Shown in pieces: positions 35,505-44,350 of a stretch of 64,000 nt of DNA. Under the pieces are notes generated by a model, which did not search any database, was not told the DNA's origin, and worked only from the letters and a program-made list of their open reading frames with translations. The stretch covers positions 21,251 through 85,250 of the forward strand of contig NZ_PGTO01000016.1 of NCBI RefSeq assembly GCF_003284725.1, read 5' to 3'. A program made the translations under genes and the position numbers. The stretch comes from Paramagnetospirillum kuznetsovii. Its GTDB lineage: Bacteria; Pseudomonadota; Alphaproteobacteria; Rhodospirillales; Magnetospirillaceae. Position 1 is the first letter of the stretch. Each line of letters opens with the position of its first letter.

Positions 35505-36106
35505 CGGTGGGATCGGTCTATATCGTCGATGACGATGACGCCATCAGGGACGCCCTGAGCTGGCTCTTTCAATCGCGCGGCATCGTCGCGGAAAGCTTCG
35601 CCTCGGCCGAAGACTTTCTCTCGGGCTGGAATGCTCAGCGGCGCGGCTGTCTGGTGCTCGACATCCGCATGGGCGGCATGACCGGGTTGGAACTGTTCGA
35701 CCGTTTGCTGGAACTGGGCTCGCGCTTGCAGGTGATCTTCCTGACCGGTCACGGCGATGTGCCCATGGCGGTACAGGCATTGAAGAAGGGTGCCCGCGAC
35801 TTCGTCGAAAAGCCGTTCAACGACAATGATCTGGTCGATCGCGTCATCGATGCCCTGTCCTGGGACGCCAAGCAGAGGGAAAGCGAGGCGGGCGCCGCGT
35901 CGGTCGCCGCCCGCGAGGCCAGTCTGACCCTGCGCGAGCGCCAGGTGATGGACCTCGTCTTGGCGGGCAAGCTCAACAAGGTGATCGCCGACGATCTTGG
36001 AATCACCATGCGCACGGTGGAGGTTCATCGCGCCCATGTGTTCGAGAAGATGGGAGTCAGGACGGCGGTGGAACTGGCCCAACTGATGTCGCAAAAGCGC
36101 GGATGA
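35501..36106 (+). CDS. dctR: Response regulator DctR, FixJ/LuxR type
   Basis: A 201-residue regulator: receiver domain with acidic pocket VDDDDAIRD, phospho-acceptor Asp in LVLDIRMGGMTG, Thr in LTGHGD and Lys in EKPF; then a LuxR-type HTH (LTLRERQVMDLVLAGKLNKVIADDLGITMRTVEVHRAHVFEKMG). With DctS it should activate dctPQM. ATG at 35501 follows AGAG within the dctS end. It overlaps the next kinase gene by 4 bases. Confidence 0.88.
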   Translation: MTVGSVYIVDDDDAIRDALSWLFQSRGIVAESFASAEDFLSGWNAQRRGCLVLDIRMGGMTGLELFDRLLELGSRLQVIFLTGHGDVPMAVQALKKGARDFVEKPFNDNDLVDRVIDALSWDAKQRESEAGAASVAAREASLTLRERQVMDLVLAGKLNKVIADDLGITMRTVEVHRAHVFEKMGVRTAVELAQLMSQKRG

Positions 36107-37686
36107 AAAACCAAAATATATTGCTGATGGCCTTGGGTCTGTTGATTGCCTACGGCATGGCCGAATGGGGCGGCTATACCCATGCCCATGGCAGCACTTC
36201 TGGCGCGCCGTGGGATCCCTTCATCGGCCTAGCCTTCGCCGCCCTCTTATTGGGAGGAATGAAGTTCCTGCCTCTGGTCTTCATGGGCGAGGTCGGCGAT
36301 TTGGTGTTCCAGGACACTGTCGGCCTTGTTCCCTTGGTGGAGCCATTGATCGTTGCCACCATTTGGGCGGCGGCCGCCGCCTTTCTAAGGCGGCATGTGA
36401 ATCTGCGGCTTACCAATCAGTACGATTTGTTCGTCATGATCGTCGTGGTCGCCATGGCGGCGATGGTGGAAGCGGGCGGTCATGTGCTGGCCCATATGTG
36501 GGCCGACAATCCCCAAGGGCAGGCGGTCGGACGTGAAATCGCCCGTAGTTGGGTCGGTGACATGATCGGAGTGATGGTGGTGACCCCACTTGTCCTGGTC
36601 CTGCGGCGTGGGTGGGGCAACCCGTCGCCGCGATCCCTGATCGAAATCGCGCTTCAGATCGCGGTGACGGCGGTTGTCCTGGGGTTGAACTTCGGCCGCA
36701 TGTCCAGCGGAGGCTTGCAGCTATTCTATCTGATGTTCCTGCCGGGGATCTGGGTGGCGGCCCGTTTCGGCCTGCGCGGCGCGGCGGCCATCAATGTGCT
36801 GATGCAATGTTCCATCGCGGTGGCCTTTATGGTGGTGGTCACCGATCCCCAGGCGGTGATGGCCTATCAATACCGAATGCTGTCTCTGACCATCTCCACC
36901 CTGTTCCTGGGATCGGCCGTGAGCCAGCGGCGCCGCGCCGAGGAAGAACTGCGGATCAAGCAGGATCAATTGGCGCGGACCTCTCGGCTATCCACCGCGG
37001 GTGAAATGGCGGCGGCCTTGGCTCACGAGCTCAACCAGCCGCTGGCGGCCACCGTCAACTATACGCGGGCGGCCCAGCGGCTGTTGTCGAAGCCTGACAT
37101 GGACAAGGACAAGGTCCGCGCCGCCATGGACGGGGCCGCGGCCCAGGCCGAGCGGGCGGGAATGATCATCCGCACGCTGCGCGAATTCATCGGTCAAGGC
37201 GAACTCGATATTCGTCCGCAATCCGTGGGTAGCCTGTTCAACGATTCCATCGGACTGGTGGCGCCGGAATGCTTGGCGGCCGGGATCGACATCGAGGTGA
37301 TGCTCGACAAGCAGCTTCCCATGGTCAATGTGGACCCTATCCAGATCCAGCAGGTCTTGGTCAATCTTGTGCGCAACGCTGTCGATGCCATTGTCGCGGC
37401 GGATTCTCCGCGCCGCCGGATTGTCCTGTCGGCCTTGGTCACCCCCGAGGGCGAGGTGTTGATGGAAGTGGCCGACAGCGGTCCCGGAATGGATAAGGAT
37501 CAGCTCTCACGCCTGTATCAGCCGTTCACCACGACAAAATCGACGGGTATGGGCTTGGGGCTTTCAATCAGTCGTACTATTGTTGAGGCTCATGGGGGAA
37601 GGCTCTGGCTTGCGGCCAGCAGCGCGGATGGTTGCGTGTTTCGCTTTGCGTTTCCGAAGATTGCCATAGCCAGTGGGGAGGTGTGA
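36103..37686 (+). CDS. Sensor histidine kinase with MASE1-like membrane domain
   Basis: A 527-residue kinase. The first ~270 residues form a multi-pass membrane sensor of the MASE1 kind (SWVGDMIGVMVVTPLVLVLRRG, GIWVAARFGLRGAA). The kinase core has H-box ALAHELNQPLAATVNY, N-box NLVRNAVDAI and G-boxes DSGPGMD and GMGLGLSISR. The signal is unknown. It is locked between dctR and a second regulator by 4-base and 1-base overlaps, making one four-gene signalling operon. Confidence 0.85.
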   Translation: MKNQNILLMALGLLIAYGMAEWGGYTHAHGSTSGAPWDPFIGLAFAALLLGGMKFLPLVFMGEVGDLVFQDTVGLVPLVEPLIVATIWAAAAAFLRRHVNLRLTNQYDLFVMIVVVAMAAMVEAGGHVLAHMWADNPQGQAVGREIARSWVGDMIGVMVVTPLVLVLRRGWGNPSPRSLIEIALQIAVTAVVLGLNFGRMSSGGLQLFYLMFLPGIWVAARFGLRGAAAINVLMQCSIAVAFMVVVTDPQAVMAYQYRMLSLTISTLFLGSAVSQRRRAEEELRIKQDQLARTSRLSTAGEMAAALAHELNQPLAATVNYTRAAQRLLSKPDMDKDKVRAAMDGAAAQAERAGMIIRTLREFIGQGELDIRPQSVGSLFNDSIGLVAPECLAAGIDIEVMLDKQLPMVNVDPIQIQQVLVNLVRNAVDAIVAADSPRRRIVLSALVTPEGEVLMEVADSGPGMDKDQLSRLYQPFTTTKSTGMGLGLSISRTIVEAHGGRLWLAASSADGCVFRFAFPKIAIASGEV

Positions 37687-38297
37687 TGGCCGAAGTCATG
37701 GTTCATTTGATCGACGATGATCAGGGCGTGCGTGATTCCCTCGCCATGCTGCTGGATTCCGCCGGTCTGGCGGTGCGCTCTTTTTCCAGCGCCGAGAGCT
37801 TTCTCGCCGGGGCGGACCTGTCCGATCCGGGATGCGTGGTGGCCGATGTGCGCATGCCGGGCATGAGTGGGCTGGATCTATTGAGAGTTCTTCGGGATCG
37901 GGCGCCGGAATTGCCGGTGATCATCATCACGGGGCATGCCGATGTGGCCATGGCGGTGCAGGCCTTGAAAGGGGGCGCCGCTGATTTCATCGAAAAGCCG
38001 TTCGACGATTCGCTGTTCCTGGCCAATGTTCGCGACGCCCTGAACCGGGGGCAGCGGGCGTTTCGCGATCGTCAGCGGCGCGACGATATCGACATGCGTG
38101 TGGGCGAATTGACTCCAAGAGAGCGCGAGGTGATGGCGCTCATCGTGCGCGGCCTCTCCAACAAGGCGGCGGCGGCGGAGTTGAATATCAGCGTCCGGAC
38201 GGTGGAAATCCATCGGGCACGGGTGATGGATAAGATGGGGGCGGAAAGCCTGTCGGCCTTGGTCCGCATGGCGCTCTTGCTGGAAGAATCCGCATAG
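37686..38297 (+). CDS. Response regulator, FixJ/LuxR type (second pair)
   Basis: A 203-residue paralogue of DctR: receiver with IDDDQGVRD, phospho-acceptor in VVADVRMPGMSG, TGHAD and EKPFDD, and LuxR-type HTH (LTPREREVMALIVRGLSNKAAAAELNISVRTVEIHRARVMDKMG). The start overlaps the kinase stop (TGATG). Close likeness to DctR means cross-talk at dctP-like targets is possible. Its regulon is unknown. Confidence 0.85.
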   Translation: MAEVMVHLIDDDQGVRDSLAMLLDSAGLAVRSFSSAESFLAGADLSDPGCVVADVRMPGMSGLDLLRVLRDRAPELPVIIITGHADVAMAVQALKGGAADFIEKPFDDSLFLANVRDALNRGQRAFRDRQRRDDIDMRVGELTPREREVMALIVRGLSNKAAAAELNISVRTVEIHRARVMDKMGAESLSALVRMALLLEESA

Positions 38298-38340
38298 GGA
38301 CAATGTGGGGCGGCAAGACGAGCCTGGGCGCGGGCTGAAT

Positions 38341-39123
38341 CTAACAGCTTGTTTTTAGACATATGTTCTCTAGCACCGCCTTGAAGTCGTCGGCCTTGAC
38401 ACCGTGCGTGCCGCTGAAGGGAAGGTCCAGACTGACCACCAGTAGGATGGTCAAGCCGATGACCAGGGCATAGCCCGCCAGGACCGGTTCGGCGCCAGGG
38501 CCGGGCGGCAACAACGACGCATAACACAGCACCACCATCGAACCGCCGATGGCGACCATGTAAAAGATCCACGGCATATTGGCTTGGGCGTGGGAAATGC
38601 GGGCACGGCGGAGATCGGCGGCCAGGTTGAGCTGGCCGATGATATCGTTCAACCAGATCTGCTCGCGGGAATCCGCGGCATGCATCTGGTGCGAGGTGGC
38701 GAACAACTGGTCGAACAGCGCTTTGGTCCCGGGGTGTTCATGCATCTCCTGCATGGCGGCCCATTCGTCGTCGATGACCGCCCGGACATAGGTCACCAGC
38801 GCGGTGCTGAACGCGGACGCCTCGGCTCCGCCGTAGGCCTCGGAGTCCCGATACAGTCGCTCGAGTACTCCGGCCTCGCGACCGGCATCGGCCCCAGCAC
38901 GGTGATATTCGTTGATAACCTCGACGCCGCTCATGGCCAGGGTCAGGGCGACAAAGGCGGTGGCGGGCTGACGCAGGGCGCTGGCGGCGTCACGGGCGCG
39001 ATCAAGGCGGGGGCCGACCGGTAGGCGAGATATCGTCAGCCGCAGCGTGAACGTTACCGCCAGGGCGCCGCCGATGGTGAGCAATGCTTGCATCCACAAG
39101 GGAAAGGTCAAGACGATCAGCAT
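38341..39123 (-). CDS. DUF4239 membrane protein
   Basis: A 260-residue protein with N-terminal TM segments (LIVLTFPLWMQALLTIGGALAVTF), a soluble central region (about 50-180) with the DUF4239/bestrophin-like patterns (DDEWAAMQEMHEHP, HAADSREQIWLNDIIG) and two C-terminal TM segments (WIFYMVAIGGSMVVLCYASL; AGYALVIGLTILLVVSLDLPFSG). The LDxPFSG ending is typical. A channel-like role is possible but unproven. Convergent with the signalling operon. Confidence 0.75.
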   Translation of the reverse strand: MLIVLTFPLWMQALLTIGGALAVTFTLRLTISRLPVGPRLDRARDAASALRQPATAFVALTLAMSGVEVINEYHRAGADAGREAGVLERLYRDSEAYGGAEASAFSTALVTYVRAVIDDEWAAMQEMHEHPGTKALFDQLFATSHQMHAADSREQIWLNDIIGQLNLAADLRRARISHAQANMPWIFYMVAIGGSMVVLCYASLLPPGPGAEPVLAGYALVIGLTILLVVSLDLPFSGTHGVKADDFKAVLENICLKTSC

Positions 39124-39368
39124 CGGCGGTTTCTCTTTGCTGGCACAAACGAAGGCATCGGTTGATCAATTCTGGGGTCGCTGTATAGCATTCGCTCCGG
39201 TCCCTCGTCATGAACTTACGGATGGTCCGCGCTATTTCCTCGACCAGGGGAAAAGCCGCCGCCGCCAGATGGTCGCCATGTCCATTCGGCGCGTCCGAGA
39301 TGGGGGTTATCGGCGAGACGCCGTGCTATGGTATTGCCGATTTCCTCGGCACCAGTGAGAGACCTCCC

Positions 39369-39809
39369 ATGACCGACAGCCCCCCACTCGTTTACAGCGA
39401 CGCCCTGCTGCGGCGCATTCTCGCTCATACGCGGACCATCGCCATGGTGGGAGCCAGCTCCAAATCCAACCGCCCCAGCCACATGGTGATGGAATATCTT
39501 CAGGCCAAGGGCTACCGGGTCATTCCCGTCAATCCCGCCGCCGCCGGGCAGGAGATTCTGGGGGAGACGGTGCGGGCCAGTCTGGCCGAAATCGCCGAGC
39601 CGGTGGATATGGTCGATGTCTTCCGTCATTCCGATCAGGTGGGGGCGGTTGCCGACGAGGCGGTGGCCATCGGCGCCAAGGTGCTGTGGACGCAGTTGGG
39701 AGTGCGCAACGACGAGGCGGCCGCCCGCGCCGAGGCGGCGGGGCTGACGGTGGTGATGGACCGCTGCCCCAAGATCGAATGCGACCGTCTGGGCGTCGAA
39801 CCGGAATAG
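39369..39809 (+). CDS. CoA-binding (YccU-like) Rossmann protein
   Basis: A 146-residue single-domain CoA_binding_2 protein: TIAMVGASSKSNRPSHMVMEYLQAKGYRVIPVNP (CoA-binding loop), DMVDVFRHSD, and the ending VVMDRCPKIECDRLG typical of the family. It probably binds CoA or a CoA thioester; the physiological role is unknown. ATG at 39369 is chosen by homology; the frame stays open upstream. Confidence 0.85.
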   Translation: MTDSPPLVYSDALLRRILAHTRTIAMVGASSKSNRPSHMVMEYLQAKGYRVIPVNPAAAGQEILGETVRASLAEIAEPVDMVDVFRHSDQVGAVADEAVAIGAKVLWTQLGVRNDEAAARAEAAGLTVVMDRCPKIECDRLGVEPE

Positions 39810-39932
39810 AGCGGAGCCTGTTCCGACCGGGGGCGTTCTTGACCGTCAATGCCCGACAGCCTAGAGTTTTGCGCCCGATGGAGCATGGAAGCGCGCGAAC
39901 GCGTCGCTGTCGGGATGAGTTTAGGGGACGCG

Positions 39933-40316
39933 ATGACCTATCTTCTGGTGGCCATGGGGAGCGCTCTGGGCGGGACGCTGCGCTATTGGCTGTCCGGTAT
40001 GATCGCGGTCTGGGTGGGGCAGAGCTTTCCTTGGGGGACATTGGTGATCAACGTCACCGGTTCGCTCGCCATCGGGCTGTTCGGAACCCTGACCGGGCCG
40101 GAGGGGCGGGTGTTCGTTCCCGGCGAATGGCGCCAATTCTTCATGGTGGGGGTCTGCGGCGGCTATACCACCTTTTCCTCCTTCAGTCTTCAGACCCTGA
40201 CTCTGGTGCAGGACGGCGAATGGCTGTGGGCGGGGATCAATATCCTGCTATCCGTCGCCCTTTGCCTGTTCGGCGTCTGGCTCGGCCATGCCGGGGCCAT
40301 GCTTCTGAACGATTAG
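39933..40316 (+). CDS. crcB: Fluoride exporter CrcB
   Basis: A 127-residue four-TM protein of the CrcB/Fluc family. Signatures: GSALGGTLRYWLSG, FPWGTLVINVTGSLAIGLFG (the conserved N in the pore), and GVCGGYTTFSSFSLQ (phenylalanine box). Dual-topology dimers expel fluoride. The ATG at 39933 has AGGGGA upstream; starts at 39849 and 39915 are less likely. It is followed 10 bases later by a DUF190 gene, a common arrangement. Confidence 0.9.
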   Translation: MTYLLVAMGSALGGTLRYWLSGMIAVWVGQSFPWGTLVINVTGSLAIGLFGTLTGPEGRVFVPGEWRQFFMVGVCGGYTTFSSFSLQTLTLVQDGEWLWAGINILLSVALCLFGVWLGHAGAMLLND

Positions 40317-40326
40317 GAGGACCGCC

Positions 40327-40668
40327 ATGGAATTGCCTCGGGACGCGGTGCTGCTGCGAATCTTCGTCGGCGAACAGGAAAAGTGCGGTCATAAGCCGCT
40401 TTACGAGGCGGTGGTGATGAAGGCACGCGAGATGCAGATGGCGGGGGCCACCGTGCTGCGGGGGCCGTTGGGCTTTGGCCATTCCACCCGCATCCACACC
40501 GCCAAGATCCTCGATCTGTCCGCCGATCTGCCGGTGGTGATCGAGATCGTCGATACCCAAGACAAGATCGATAGCTTCCTGCCCTTGCTGGACGGCATGA
40601 TCGGCAGCGGACTGGTTACCTTGGAAAAGGTCCAAGTGCTCCAATACGGCACCAAGAAGAAGCCGTAA
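40327..40668 (+). CDS. DUF190 protein, partner of CrcB
   Basis: A 113-residue PII-like (ferredoxin-fold) protein of the DUF190 family: LLRIFVGEQEKCGHKPLYEAVVMKARE, GATVLRGPLGFG and LPVVIEIVDTQDKI. These proteins are found next to crcB and may regulate it; the ligand is not known. A TAGGAGGAC ribosome site lies just before the ATG, within the crcB stop region. Confidence 0.87.
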   Translation: MELPRDAVLLRIFVGEQEKCGHKPLYEAVVMKAREMQMAGATVLRGPLGFGHSTRIHTAKILDLSADLPVVIEIVDTQDKIDSFLPLLDGMIGSGLVTLEKVQVLQYGTKKKP

Positions 40669-40690
40669 AAGAGAGTCCGCCCGAGGTGGA

Positions 40691-42661
40691 TCATTCCAAA
40701 TGCTCGGTCGCTTGGTCGACGGTCTCGAAAATATGTGGGGAGACCCCGCGCCGCGACAAAGCGTCGCCCAGCTTCATGCGCAGGAAGGCGCTGGTCGTGT
40801 AGCGGGTGACGTGGGTGTAAAAGCGGCTGACCACGTCGCGCACCATGTCCAGGTATTCCGCCTCGACCTCGGGGGCGAGGACGAATTCGTCGTAATTGAC
40901 GATGGCCATCACCTTGCGCCCCAGCGGCTGTAATTTAGCCTCGACCTGACGGTGGATGGCTTCCACGTCCTTGAGCGTGCGCACGCTGAGACGTTCGAAG
41001 TTGATGAAGATGATGCCGCGCTCCAGATCCAGGGTGAAGCGGCTGTCCATGGGCACGCTCAGCAGATCGTCGCGCAAGCCCATGGGCTCGGCCCGGAAGA
41101 TGCGCTCGTCCATGGGGGCGAGATGCGGGCTGATGGCCGGGCGGAACGCCATATGGGGGAAGATGTCGCGCTCGGGGTCGATGCCCGGCGCCACCTCGAT
41201 CAATTCCAGGCCGCCGGTCACCAGGCGGAAGACGCAACGCTCGGTGATGAACAGCACCGGCCGCCCCGCCTTGGCCGCCAGGGAGCCGGAGAACGTGCGG
41301 TGCTGGACCTGATCGACGAATTTGACGCAGCCGCCCTCGTTAAGGATGGAAAGCTTGCCGTCGCCTAATGATATCTGGAGGTCACCGGCGGTGAAGGTTC
41401 CGACGAACACAACCTTCTTGGCGTTCTGGCTGATATTGATGAAGCCGCCCGCACCGGCCAGCCGGGGGCCGAATTTGCTGACGTTGAGATTGCCCTCGCG
41501 GTCGGCCTGGGCAAGGCCCAGGAAGGCGATGTCGAGGCCGCCGCCGTCGTAGAAGTCGAACTGATAGGGCTGGTCGATGATGGCCTGGGGGTTGACGGCG
41601 GCGCCGAAATTCAGGCCCCCGGCGGGAATGCCGCCCACCACGCCGGGCTCGGCGGTGAGAGTCAGCAGGTCGATGACCTTCTCCTCGGCGGCCACGGCGG
41701 CGACGCCCTCGGGCATGCCGATGCCCAGATTGACGGTGGCGTTGACCTCCAATTCCATGGCGGCGCGGCGCGCGATGATCTTGCGCTCGCTCATTTCCAT
41801 GGGCTCGATGGAGGTCATGGGAACCTTCAGCTCGGCGCTGAAGGCGGCGCTATAGGGTTCGGCGAAGGTCTGCCAGTGGTGTTCCGGCTTGGCCACCACC
41901 ACGCAGTCCACCAGGATGCCGGGAATCTTCACGTGGCGGGGGTGGAGCGAGCCGCGCTCGGCCAGCCGCTCCACCTGGACGATGACCACGCCGCCGGAAT
42001 TGCGCGCCGCCATGGCGATGGCCAGCGCCTCCAGGGTCAGGGCTTCGCGCTCCATGGTGATGTTGCCGTCGGGATCGGCGGTGGTGCCGCGCACCATGGC
42101 CACATGGATGGGGAAGGTCTTGTAGAACAGATACTCCTCGCCATCGATGGGCATCAGGCGGACCAGATCCTCGGTGGTGCGCTCGTTGATCTTGCCGCCG
42201 CCGAAGCGGGGATCGACGAAGGTGCCCAGCCCGACTCGGGACAGATGCCCCGGCTTGTGGGCGGCGATGTCGCGGAACAGATGGGTGATGACGCCCTGGG
42301 GCAGGTTGTAGGCGTCGATCTTGCCATCCATGGCCAGCTTCTGGATCTTGGGAACCAGGCCCCAATGGCCGCCGATGACTTTTTTCAGCAGCCCCTCGTG
42401 CCCGAGATGGTTCAATCCGCGCTCCTTGCCGTCGCCTTGGCCCGCGGCATAGACCAAGGTGAGATCACGCGGGGCGCCGGTGGTCATGAAGCGCTCTTCC
42501 AGCGCCACGGCGATGCCCTCGGCAAAACCGATGCCGACGAAGCCGCCGGTGGCGACGGTGTCGCCGTCGCGGATCAGTTGCACCGCCGCCTCGGCGGTGA
42601 CCACCTTGCCCCGCGCCTGATTACGGCCAGAGCCGAGAAAGGGGTGATTGATGAGCGGCAT
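40691..42661 (-). CDS. Fused acetate/propionate-type CoA-transferase
   Basis: A 656-residue protein with fused alpha and beta family I CoA-transferase domains, like YdiF/propionate CoA-transferase but with a C-terminal extension of ~120 residues. The alpha part has [24 protein letters not shown]; the beta part has [17 protein letters not shown] and the catalytic Glu in [15 protein letters not shown]. It would move CoA between acyl-CoAs and free acids. The ATG at 42661 follows GGGAGGATT. No operon partner. The exact substrates are unknown. Confidence 0.82.
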   Translation of the reverse strand: MPLINHPFLGSGRNQARGKVVTAEAAVQLIRDGDTVATGGFVGIGFAEGIAVALEERFMTTGAPRDLTLVYAAGQGDGKERGLNHLGHEGLLKKVIGGHWGLVPKIQKLAMDGKIDAYNLPQGVITHLFRDIAAHKPGHLSRVGLGTFVDPRFGGGKINERTTEDLVRLMPIDGEEYLFYKTFPIHVAMVRGTTADPDGNITMEREALTLEALAIAMAARNSGGVVIVQVERLAERGSLHPRHVKIPGILVDCVVVAKPEHHWQTFAEPYSAAFSAELKVPMTSIEPMEMSERKIIARRAAMELEVNATVNLGIGMPEGVAAVAAEEKVIDLLTLTAEPGVVGGIPAGGLNFGAAVNPQAIIDQPYQFDFYDGGGLDIAFLGLAQADREGNLNVSKFGPRLAGAGGFINISQNAKKVVFVGTFTAGDLQISLGDGKLSILNEGGCVKFVDQVQHRTFSGSLAAKAGRPVLFITERCVFRLVTGGLELIEVAPGIDPERDIFPHMAFRPAISPHLAPMDERIFRAEPMGLRDDLLSVPMDSRFTLDLERGIIFINFERLSVRTLKDVEAIHRQVEAKLQPLGRKVMAIVNYDEFVLAPEVEAEYLDMVRDVVSRFYTHVTRYTTSAFLRMKLGDALSRRGVSPHIFETVDQATEHLE

Positions 42662-42977
42662 GGTCGGAATCCTCCCAGGATGGCGCGTCGGCATTGATTG
42701 CCGATCCGAGGCGACGTTGGTCCGCCGCCGTTCTTCGCGTCCATATTAGACCAAACCGGCCCGATAGTGGGCGGCGATCACCACCAAGGCCATGGTCGCG
42801 TCCCATCTGGAGGCTGGGAATTTCCACGGCTTCGCTCTATGAACGTATTAATGCCCTCGGCATAGGCCTCGATGCATGAGTATGCCCTCATGAAGGCTTG
42901 CCTTATATTCGAGTTTGATTAACTATAAAGAGGATCGGTCGAATAATGATCGGCACAAGAATGACCCGGGAGGTCAC
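42662..42977. other. Divergent intergenic region upstream of sox
   Basis: About 315 bases between the CoA-transferase and soxX with no supported gene. Its right part is AT-rich and contains a promoter-like pair and an inverted repeat ATTCGA (42907-42912) / TCGAAT (42939-42944), which could be an operator for the sox operon. Confidence 0.45.
42898..42927 (+). promoter_or_regulatory. Candidate sox promoter
   Basis: TTGCCT (42898-42903) and ACTATA (42922-42927) are 18 bases apart, in an AT-rich pocket about 50 bases before the soxX start. Flanked by an inverted ATTCGA repeat. Moderate match to consensus only. Confidence 0.35.
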
Positions 42978-43433
42978 ATGATGGGGACGTCCTTGCCGCG
43001 CGCCGTTTTGGCGCTTGCGCTGACCGTGGCTGTCGTCGGCGCCGCCGATGCCGCCCAGCGGAAAAAGCCCGCCGATCCCTCCATTTGGGAGCCGACCCGC
43101 CGCGCCCCCCTGACCGAGGTCAAGGGCGATCCGGTCCGTGGCCGGGTGATCGTCATCAAGAAAGGCAGTTGTCTGACCTGCCATGTGATGCCCATCCCCG
43201 AGGAAGCCGACCATGGCGATATCGGGCCACCCCTGGCCACCGTGGGCTCGCGCTATACGCCGGCCGAACTGCGCATGCGGGTGGTCGATCCCAAGGTGCT
43301 CAATCCCGACACCATCATGCCGTCCTTCTACAAAAGCACGCTCAACCGCGTGGCCAAGGGGCTTGAAGGCACCACCTTCCTGGAGGCCCAGGAGGTGGAG
43401 GATGTTGTCGCTTATCTGTCGACGCTGAAGTAA
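42978..43433 (+). CDS. soxX: Sulfur-oxidising c-type cytochrome SoxX
   Basis: A 151-residue periplasmic monohaem cytochrome: signal peptide ending AADA, haem motif CLTCH in KKGSCLTCHVMP and a Met ligand candidate in TIMPSFYKS, plus the C-terminal EVEDVVAYLSTLK of class I cytochromes. With SoxA it couples thiosulfate to SoxY and passes electrons to cytochromes. GGGAGGTCAC precedes the ATG at 42978. First gene of soxXYZAB. Confidence 0.92.
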   Translation: MMGTSLPRAVLALALTVAVVGAADAAQRKKPADPSIWEPTRRAPLTEVKGDPVRGRVIVIKKGSCLTCHVMPIPEEADHGDIGPPLATVGSRYTPAELRMRVVDPKVLNPDTIMPSFYKSTLNRVAKGLEGTTFLEAQEVEDVVAYLSTLK

Positions 43434-43446
43434 CGGAGGATTTGGG

Positions 43447-43911
43447 ATGTCCCAGGACGTGAATTCCGATTTGTCGCGCCGCGGCGTGCTGTTGGGCATG
43501 GGGGCTGGCGCCGCCGCCTTGGCCTTGATGCCGTCCGTGGCGCACGCCACCCGCGAGGAGGCCAACGACGCCTTCGCCAAGCTGACCGGCGGCGCCAAGC
43601 CGCAGGCGGGCAAGGTGACGTTGAAGCTTCCCGAAATCGCCGAGAACGGCAATACGGTCCCCTTCACCGTGGTGGTGGACAATCCCATGACCGAGGCCAA
43701 CTACGTCAAGGCCATCCATGTGATGGCCGAGGGCAATCCCGCTCCCGGCGTGGTCAGCTACTTCCTACAGCCCACCGGCAAGGCCGAGGTCTATGGCCGC
43801 ATGCGGCTGGCCAAGACCCAGGATGTGCGCGCCGTGGCGGTTCTGTCCGACGGCAGCGCCTGGGAGGGCAAGAAGGAAGTCAAGGTCACCATCGGCGGCT
43901 GCGGCGGCTGA
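43447..43911 (+). CDS. soxY: Sulfur carrier protein SoxY
   Basis: A 154-residue protein with a twin-arginine signal (LSRRGVLLGMGAGAAALAL) and the C-terminal swinging arm GGCGG, whose Cys carries the sulfur substrate. The mature domain (FAKLTGG...VTLKLPEIAENGNTVPFTV) is typical. SoxZ is exported with it. It lies 13 bases after soxX, but unusually 100 bases before soxZ. Confidence 0.93.
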   Translation: MSQDVNSDLSRRGVLLGMGAGAAALALMPSVAHATREEANDAFAKLTGGAKPQAGKVTLKLPEIAENGNTVPFTVVVDNPMTEANYVKAIHVMAEGNPAPGVVSYFLQPTGKAEVYGRMRLAKTQDVRAVAVLSDGSAWEGKKEVKVTIGGCGG

Positions 43912-43912
43912 A

Positions 43913-43970
43913 CGACCGCAAGGCGGTCGCGCGCCTCGTGGCGCGGGAGGCGAGGGATTCGGAGAATCCC
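43913..43970 (+). repeat. Three tandem hairpins between soxY and soxZ
   Basis: Three perfect short stems lie in a row just past the soxY stop: CGACCGC-AAG-GCGGTCG (43913-43929), CGCGCC-TCGT-GGCGCG (43930-43945) and GGGATTC-GGA-GAATCCC (43954-43970). They may stabilise or partly terminate the mRNA between SoxY and SoxZ. The first resembles the hairpin after the gene ending at 49179 (both have an AAG loop closed by GC pairs). Confidence 0.65.
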
Positions 43971-44011
43971 GCCCGCCGCTTGAGGGGCTAAAAGGGAACA
44001 AGGAGAGAGAC

Positions 44012-44332
44012 ATGCCGACACCCAAGGTCAAATTCAACGAGACCGCCGCCAAGGGCGAAATCCTCGAAATCAAGACCATGATCGACCATGACATGGAATC
44101 GGGTCAGCGCAAGGACAAGGACGGCAAGCTCATCCCGCGCAAGATCGTCAACAAGTTCATTTGCACGCTGAACGGCAAGGAACTGTTCCATGCGGAAATG
44201 CATGGCGCCGTCTCGGCCAATCCGGCCACCAATTTCTTCATTACCGCCACCGAAAGCGGGACCATGGAGTTCAAGTGGTTCGATGATGACGGTTCGGTCT
44301 ATGCCATCAGCCGCCAGCTGACCGTCAACTGA
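44012..44332 (+). CDS. soxZ: Thiosulfate-oxidation carrier subunit SoxZ
   Basis: A 106-residue Ig-like protein without its own signal peptide, as usual (exported with SoxY). Motifs: VKFNETAAKGEILEIKTMIDHDMESGQRKD and GTMEFKWFDDDGSVYAISRQLTVN. GGAGAGAGA precedes the ATG at 44012; the frame runs back to 43793, which overlaps soxY. 18 bases before soxA. Confidence 0.92.
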   Translation: MPTPKVKFNETAAKGEILEIKTMIDHDMESGQRKDKDGKLIPRKIVNKFICTLNGKELFHAEMHGAVSANPATNFFITATESGTMEFKWFDDDGSVYAISRQLTVN

Positions 44333-44350
44333 CGGCGAAGGGGAGGGGCC

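Noticed and set aside
39810..39932. Possible fluoride riboswitch before crcB
   Set aside because: A GATGG piece is present, but I could not find the paired GG/CC stems and pseudoknot elements of the motif.
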